Below, piece after piece: positions 61,309-64,000 of a DNA stretch of 64,000 nucleotides. The notes under the pieces are model-generated. The model did not search any database and was not told where the DNA came from. It saw nothing but the letters and a program-made list of their open reading frames with translations. Numbering within the stretch: the first letter of the stretch is position 1; every line of letters starts with the position of its first letter. Both the position numbers and the translations under genes were made by a program. This DNA is from Amycolatopsis sp. A133 (GTDB lineage: Bacteria; Actinomycetota; Actinomycetes; Mycobacteriales; Pseudonocardiaceae): positions 1 through 64,000 of the forward strand of contig NZ_JAVHJU010000038.1 in assembly GCF_031082405.1 (NCBI RefSeq). The letters are read 5' to 3'.

Positions 61309-61935
61309 TCAGGCGTGCGGGGCGCTGCCGGCGAGCTCGCGGCCCGCCGGGCCGGAGAGCACCGCCAGCGACAGCGTGTGGCCGACCAGTTCGGTCAGGG
61401 TGGCGATCGTCGACGCGCGGTCCCGGGCGTCGCAGGTCACCAGCGGAACGGCCGGGTCGAGCGCCAGTGCGTCGCGCACCTCTTCGAGGTCGTGCACCGG
61501 CATGCCCTCGAACTGGTTGACCGCCACGACGAACGGCAGCTCCGAGTCGTTCTCGAAGTAGTTGATCGCCGCGAACGACTCGTCGATCCGGCTGGTGTCG
61601 ACCAGCACGACGGCGCCGAGGGCACCGCGGCTGAGGTCGTCCCACAGGAACCAGAACCGCGCCTGCCCCGGCGTGCCGAACAGGTACAGCAGCAGGTCCG
61701 GGCGCAGCGTGATGCGCCCGAAGTCCATCGCCACGGTCGTGGTCGACTTGCCGCCGGGCGGGATCTCGTCGATGCCTTCCCCGGCCTCGGTCATCCACGC
61801 CTCGTTGCTCATCGGCGGTACCTCGGAGACCGCGCCGACGAAGGTCGTCTTGCCGACACCGAAGCCCCCGGCGACGACGATCTTCGCCGAGATCGTCAGC
61901 AGATCGCCCTCAGGCGGGGAGCCGCTTGAGCCCAT
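61309..61935 (-). CDS. cvnD: Conservon Ras-like GTPase (CvnD)
   Basis: 208 residues. P-loop GGFGVGKTTFVGAVSE, switch region with TTTVAMDFGRI, G3-like YLFGTPGQARFWF (DxxG replaced by GTPG), and VVAVNQFEG in place of NKxD: the usual pattern of MglA-like conservon GTPases. It would cycle on the membrane under control of the roadblock/kinase partners. ATG at 61935 lies within the 3' end of the DUF742 gene (26-base overlap), so the two are coupled. Confidence 0.92.
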   Translation of the reverse strand: MGSSGSPPEGDLLTISAKIVVAGGFGVGKTTFVGAVSEVPPMSNEAWMTEAGEGIDEIPPGGKSTTTVAMDFGRITLRPDLLLYLFGTPGQARFWFLWDDLSRGALGAVVLVDTSRIDESFAAINYFENDSELPFVVAVNQFEGMPVHDLEEVRDALALDPAVPLVTCDARDRASTIATLTELVGHTLSLAVLSGPAGRELAGSAPHA

Positions 61936-62302
61936 CAAGGATCCTCTCGAGCACGTTGGTGTCGTGGTGGTAGGCGTGCGCGGTGGGGTGGACGAACACC
62001 GCGCCCTGGGAGGCGAGGTCGCCGAGCAGCACCCGCACCACACCCAGCGGCAGGTCCAGCCCGACCGACAGCTCGGCGACCGAGCACCGCGCCCGGGCGC
62101 GTTCGTAGAGCGAGCGCGACTCGGGCATGAGCGTGTCGCTCAGCGCCGGGTCGTACTGCGGCACCGAGATCAGCGTCTCCACCAGCAGCTGGTACCGGGT
62201 ACCGGTGCGGCCGCCGGTGAGCGCGTACGCGCGGATCCGGCGGCTCCGGCGCGGCAACGGGGTGGCCGAGCCGGACACTTCGGACACTGTGGACACTGGC
62301 AT
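61910..62302 (-). CDS. cvnC: Conservon DUF742 protein (CvnC)
   Basis: 130 residues, winged-helix DUF742: RRIRAYALTGGRT, YDPALSDTLMPESRSLYERARARCSVAELSVGLDLPLGVVRVLLGDLASQGAVFVH. Proposed to link roadblock and GTPase in the conservon signalling complex. ATG at 62302 follows GAGGAGGTG. Overlaps the GTPase gene by 26 bases. Confidence 0.92.
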   Translation of the reverse strand: MPVSTVSEVSGSATPLPRRSRRIRAYALTGGRTGTRYQLLVETLISVPQYDPALSDTLMPESRSLYERARARCSVAELSVGLDLPLGVVRVLLGDLASQGAVFVHPTAHAYHHDTNVLERILDGLKRLPA

Positions 62303-62367
62303 CACCTCCTCGTCGGGCGATCCGGAGCTTCGCCCCGGACCCCCGGAAGCCTGGTCGGGCACGGGCC

Positions 62368-62805
62368 TCACGTCCGGGGCCGGCGCGCGGTCAGCACCTG
62401 CCGCAGCTCCGCGCGCACCTCGGGGGTGAGCGCGTGCCCGGCGTTGGTGATGAACTGGGTCATCTCGTAGGCGACCACCTTCATGTCCGCCTCGCCCGAG
62501 GTCAGCACCGCGAGCCCGGCACCGGAGCCGATGCCCATGAACAGGAAGTAGCCGTGGGTGAGCCGGATGATGATCTGCTCGCAGGCGCCCTTCCCGAACA
62601 GGGCCGCGCTGTTGCCGGCCAGCGAGAGCAGGCCGCTGGCGATCGCCGCGAGCTGTTCGGCCTCGGCCTCGCCGACCGAATCCGACGCGGTGAGCGGGAA
62701 GCCGTCCACGCTCATGATCAGCGCGTGGCTGACCCCGTGCACCTTGCGCACGAAGTCGTCGAGCAGCCAGGCGAAGTTCGCCGTGGCCGGGTGGGGAGCG
62801 CTCAC
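62368..62805 (-). CDS. cvnB: Conservon roadblock/LC7 protein (CvnB)
   Basis: 145 residues, one roadblock/LC7 domain: FAWLLDDFVRKVHGVSHALIMSVDGFPLTAS, AIASGLLSLAGNSAALFGKG and the FLFMGIGSGAGLAVL strand. Roadblock proteins act as GTPase regulators (GAP or scaffold) for MglA/CvnD. The GTG start overlaps the kinase stop by 4 bases (GTGA). Confidence 0.92.
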   Translation of the reverse strand: MSAPHPATANFAWLLDDFVRKVHGVSHALIMSVDGFPLTASDSVGEAEAEQLAAIASGLLSLAGNSAALFGKGACEQIIIRLTHGYFLFMGIGSGAGLAVLTSGEADMKVVAYEMTQFITNAGHALTPEVRAELRQVLTARRPRT

Positions 62806-64000
62806 GAGCCGGTTCCTCCGGGCGTCTCGTCCTGCCGGGTGCGGTTCTCCGCCAGCGCCGCCTGCTCGCCGTCGGCGAACGCGCCGAGGTCGGCGAGCAG
62901 CCGCTCGTGCCCGGACCCGGCGGTCTCCTCGCCCGGCGGGGGCGACGGCGGTGGCGGCGGCGGTTCCGGCGCGGCGGCGCGGATGCTGCCGGGCACGCGG
63001 CGCGGCAAGCCGCTCGGCGTGGTCCCGCCGACCGCCCGCTCGACCGGGCGGGGCCGCGGGCTGGGCTTGCGCGGCGCCGGCTCCGGCGCCTCCCGGGAGT
63101 GCGTGCCGGAGCGGCGGCGCGGCAGCCCGGCGGCGGTGGCCGGTGCCGCGCCGGCCCCGGCCTTGACCGGCTCCATGGTGACGGTCCGGGTGCCCGACCA
63201 CGCGTGCTCGGCGAGCTCGGTGACGACACCGGTGGGCAGCAGCACCGTGGCCACCGTGCCGTGCGGGCTGCGGCGGTCGAGCCGCACGGTGACGCCGTGG
63301 CGGGCCGCCAGGCGGGCGACCACGGCGAGGCCCATGTGCCGCGCCGCGGCGTCGTCGAGGTCGCCGCCCGCGGCCAGGCGGGCGTTGAGGTCGCCGACGC
63401 GGTCGGCGGGGATGCCGATGCCCTCGTCCTCGATCCGGACGAGCACGCTGCCCTGCTCGGTCAGGTGCGCGCTGACGTGCACCGGCGAGCTGGGCGACGA
63501 CTGGTTGGCGGCGTTGTCGAACAGCTCCGCCAGCACCCGGCCCAGGTCCTCCGCGGCGAAGCCGACGACGCCGAGGTTGACCACGCGGCCGATGGTGATC
63601 CGGGCGTAGTGGTTGATCGAGGACATCGCCTCGCGCATGAGGTCGAGCACCGAGGTCGCGCGGGCGGCGTCGTCGGTGGTGTCCTGCCCGGCCAGCACGC
63701 GCAGGTTCTCGGCGTTGCGCCGCAGCCGGGTGGCGAGGTGGTCGAGCTGGTAGAGCTCGGCGAGGCGGTGGTGGTCCTCCTCCCCCGCCTCCAGCTCCTC
63801 CAGCCGCGCGAGGAGCTGGTCGAGGAGGTTGAGGTCACGCAGGGCGACGCTGGCGCAGATCTCGGCCAGCACGCCGTCTTCGGACGGCGGCGCCACCGGC
63901 TCCGGCCGGGACAGCTCCGCGATCGCCGGTCCCGCTGCGGGCGTGTACCCCGGGTGCTTCGGGGGCGCGGTGAGGAACTGCGCGGCGGCGACGCGCGAGC
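62802..64000 (-). CDS. cvnA: Conservon sensor histidine kinase (CvnA), partial
   Basis: The reading frame is open to the window edge (63998), so the N-terminus with its sensor region is missing; at least 398 residues are seen. Visible: a dimerisation-like helix with LYQLDHLATRLRRNAENLRVLAG (the H-box type of nitrate/sulfonate-sensing conservon kinases), the HATPase N-box ELFDNAANQSSPSS, G-boxes EDEGIGIPA and HMGLAVVARLAARHG, and a long Pro/Arg-rich C-terminal tail. It is first of the conservon operon that continues with roadblock, DUF742, GTPase and a flavoprotein. Confidence 0.9.
   Translation of the reverse strand, partial: SRVAAAQFLTAPPKHPGYTPAAGPAIAELSRPEPVAPPSEDGVLAEICASVALRDLNLLDQLLARLEELEAGEEDHHRLAELYQLDHLATRLRRNAENLRVLAGQDTTDDAARATSVLDLMREAMSSINHYARITIGRVVNLGVVGFAAEDLGRVLAELFDNAANQSSPSSPVHVSAHLTEQGSVLVRIEDEGIGIPADRVGDLNARLAAGGDLDDAAARHMGLAVVARLAARHGVTVRLDRRSPHGTVATVLLPTGVVTELAEHAWSGTRTVTMEPVKAGAGAAPATAAGLPRRRSGTHSREAPEPAPRKPSPRPRPVERAVGGTTPSGLPRRVPGSIRAAAPEPPPPPPSPPPGEETAGSGHERLLADLGAFADGEQAALAENRTRQDETPGGTGS

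Overview
The window is a high-GC actinobacterial chromosome segment. The T7SS/EspG-linked RHS operon, a 13E12-type HNH gene, a conservon, GTG starts and 4-bp ATGA/GTGA gene overlaps point to Pseudonocardiaceae, most likely Amycolatopsis or a close relative. That assignment is inferred from gene content; no rRNA, tRNA, CRISPR array, intact prophage or insertion sequence was seen.

Layout. (1) 0.1-5.6 kb: a stress cluster (membrane protein, aldo/keto reductase, SRPBCC protein, Holin-X / DUF3618 / DUF4235 operon, STAS protein, NDH-2-like flavoprotein). Four of its transcription units start with near-identical GTT(T/G)-N15/16-GGGTA sites like those of the sigma-B/F family, and a fifth copy precedes the DUF3040 gene at 52.1 kb. 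(2) 5.6-15.5 kb: LysR regulator with a divergent PLP decarboxylase, PobA, a secreted GH29 fucosidase, an SGNH esterase, an MHS transporter and an acetyltransferase. (3) 15.6-24.8 kb: a six-gene minus-strand operon, EspG chaperone -> helical protein -> PPE-like protein -> EspC-like protein -> YbaB-like protein -> 1684-residue RHS polymorphic toxin, with no recognisable immunity gene. (4) 25.5-31.9 kb: 13E12/HNH protein with AT-richer flanks, a flavin reductase, and a TauE-coxL-coxS-coxM operon of the form II (AYRGAGR) hydroxylase type. (5) 32.2-40.8 kb: secreted carbohydrate-active proteins (Tat-exported discoidin protein, LacI regulator, GH16 glucanase, discoidin/beta-helix protein). (6) 40.9-44.6 kb: aromatic hydroxylase, MBL-fold protein and divergent MarR, then RibA. 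(7) 44.7-49.95 kb: a 1748-residue SF1 helicase fused to a Vsr-like nuclease. (8) 50-59 kb: LysE exporter, MetE-like protein, DUF3040, DinB2-type polymerase, TetR with a divergent AurF-type diiron oxygenase, and AhcY behind an SAH riboswitch; then a CDF exporter with CmtR and a small C-rich-loop RNA. (9) 59-64 kb: Ku, and a conservon (kinase, roadblock, DUF742, Ras-like GTPase) ending in a StyA-like flavoprotein; the kinase runs off the window.

The most informative observations are: the SAH riboswitch whose pseudoknot strand is also half of an intrinsic terminator; the helicase-nuclease, a candidate single-gene defence protein; the immunity-less RHS toxin; the repeated stress-promoter signature; and four of ten convergent gene pairs that share a single CTAG as both stop codons.
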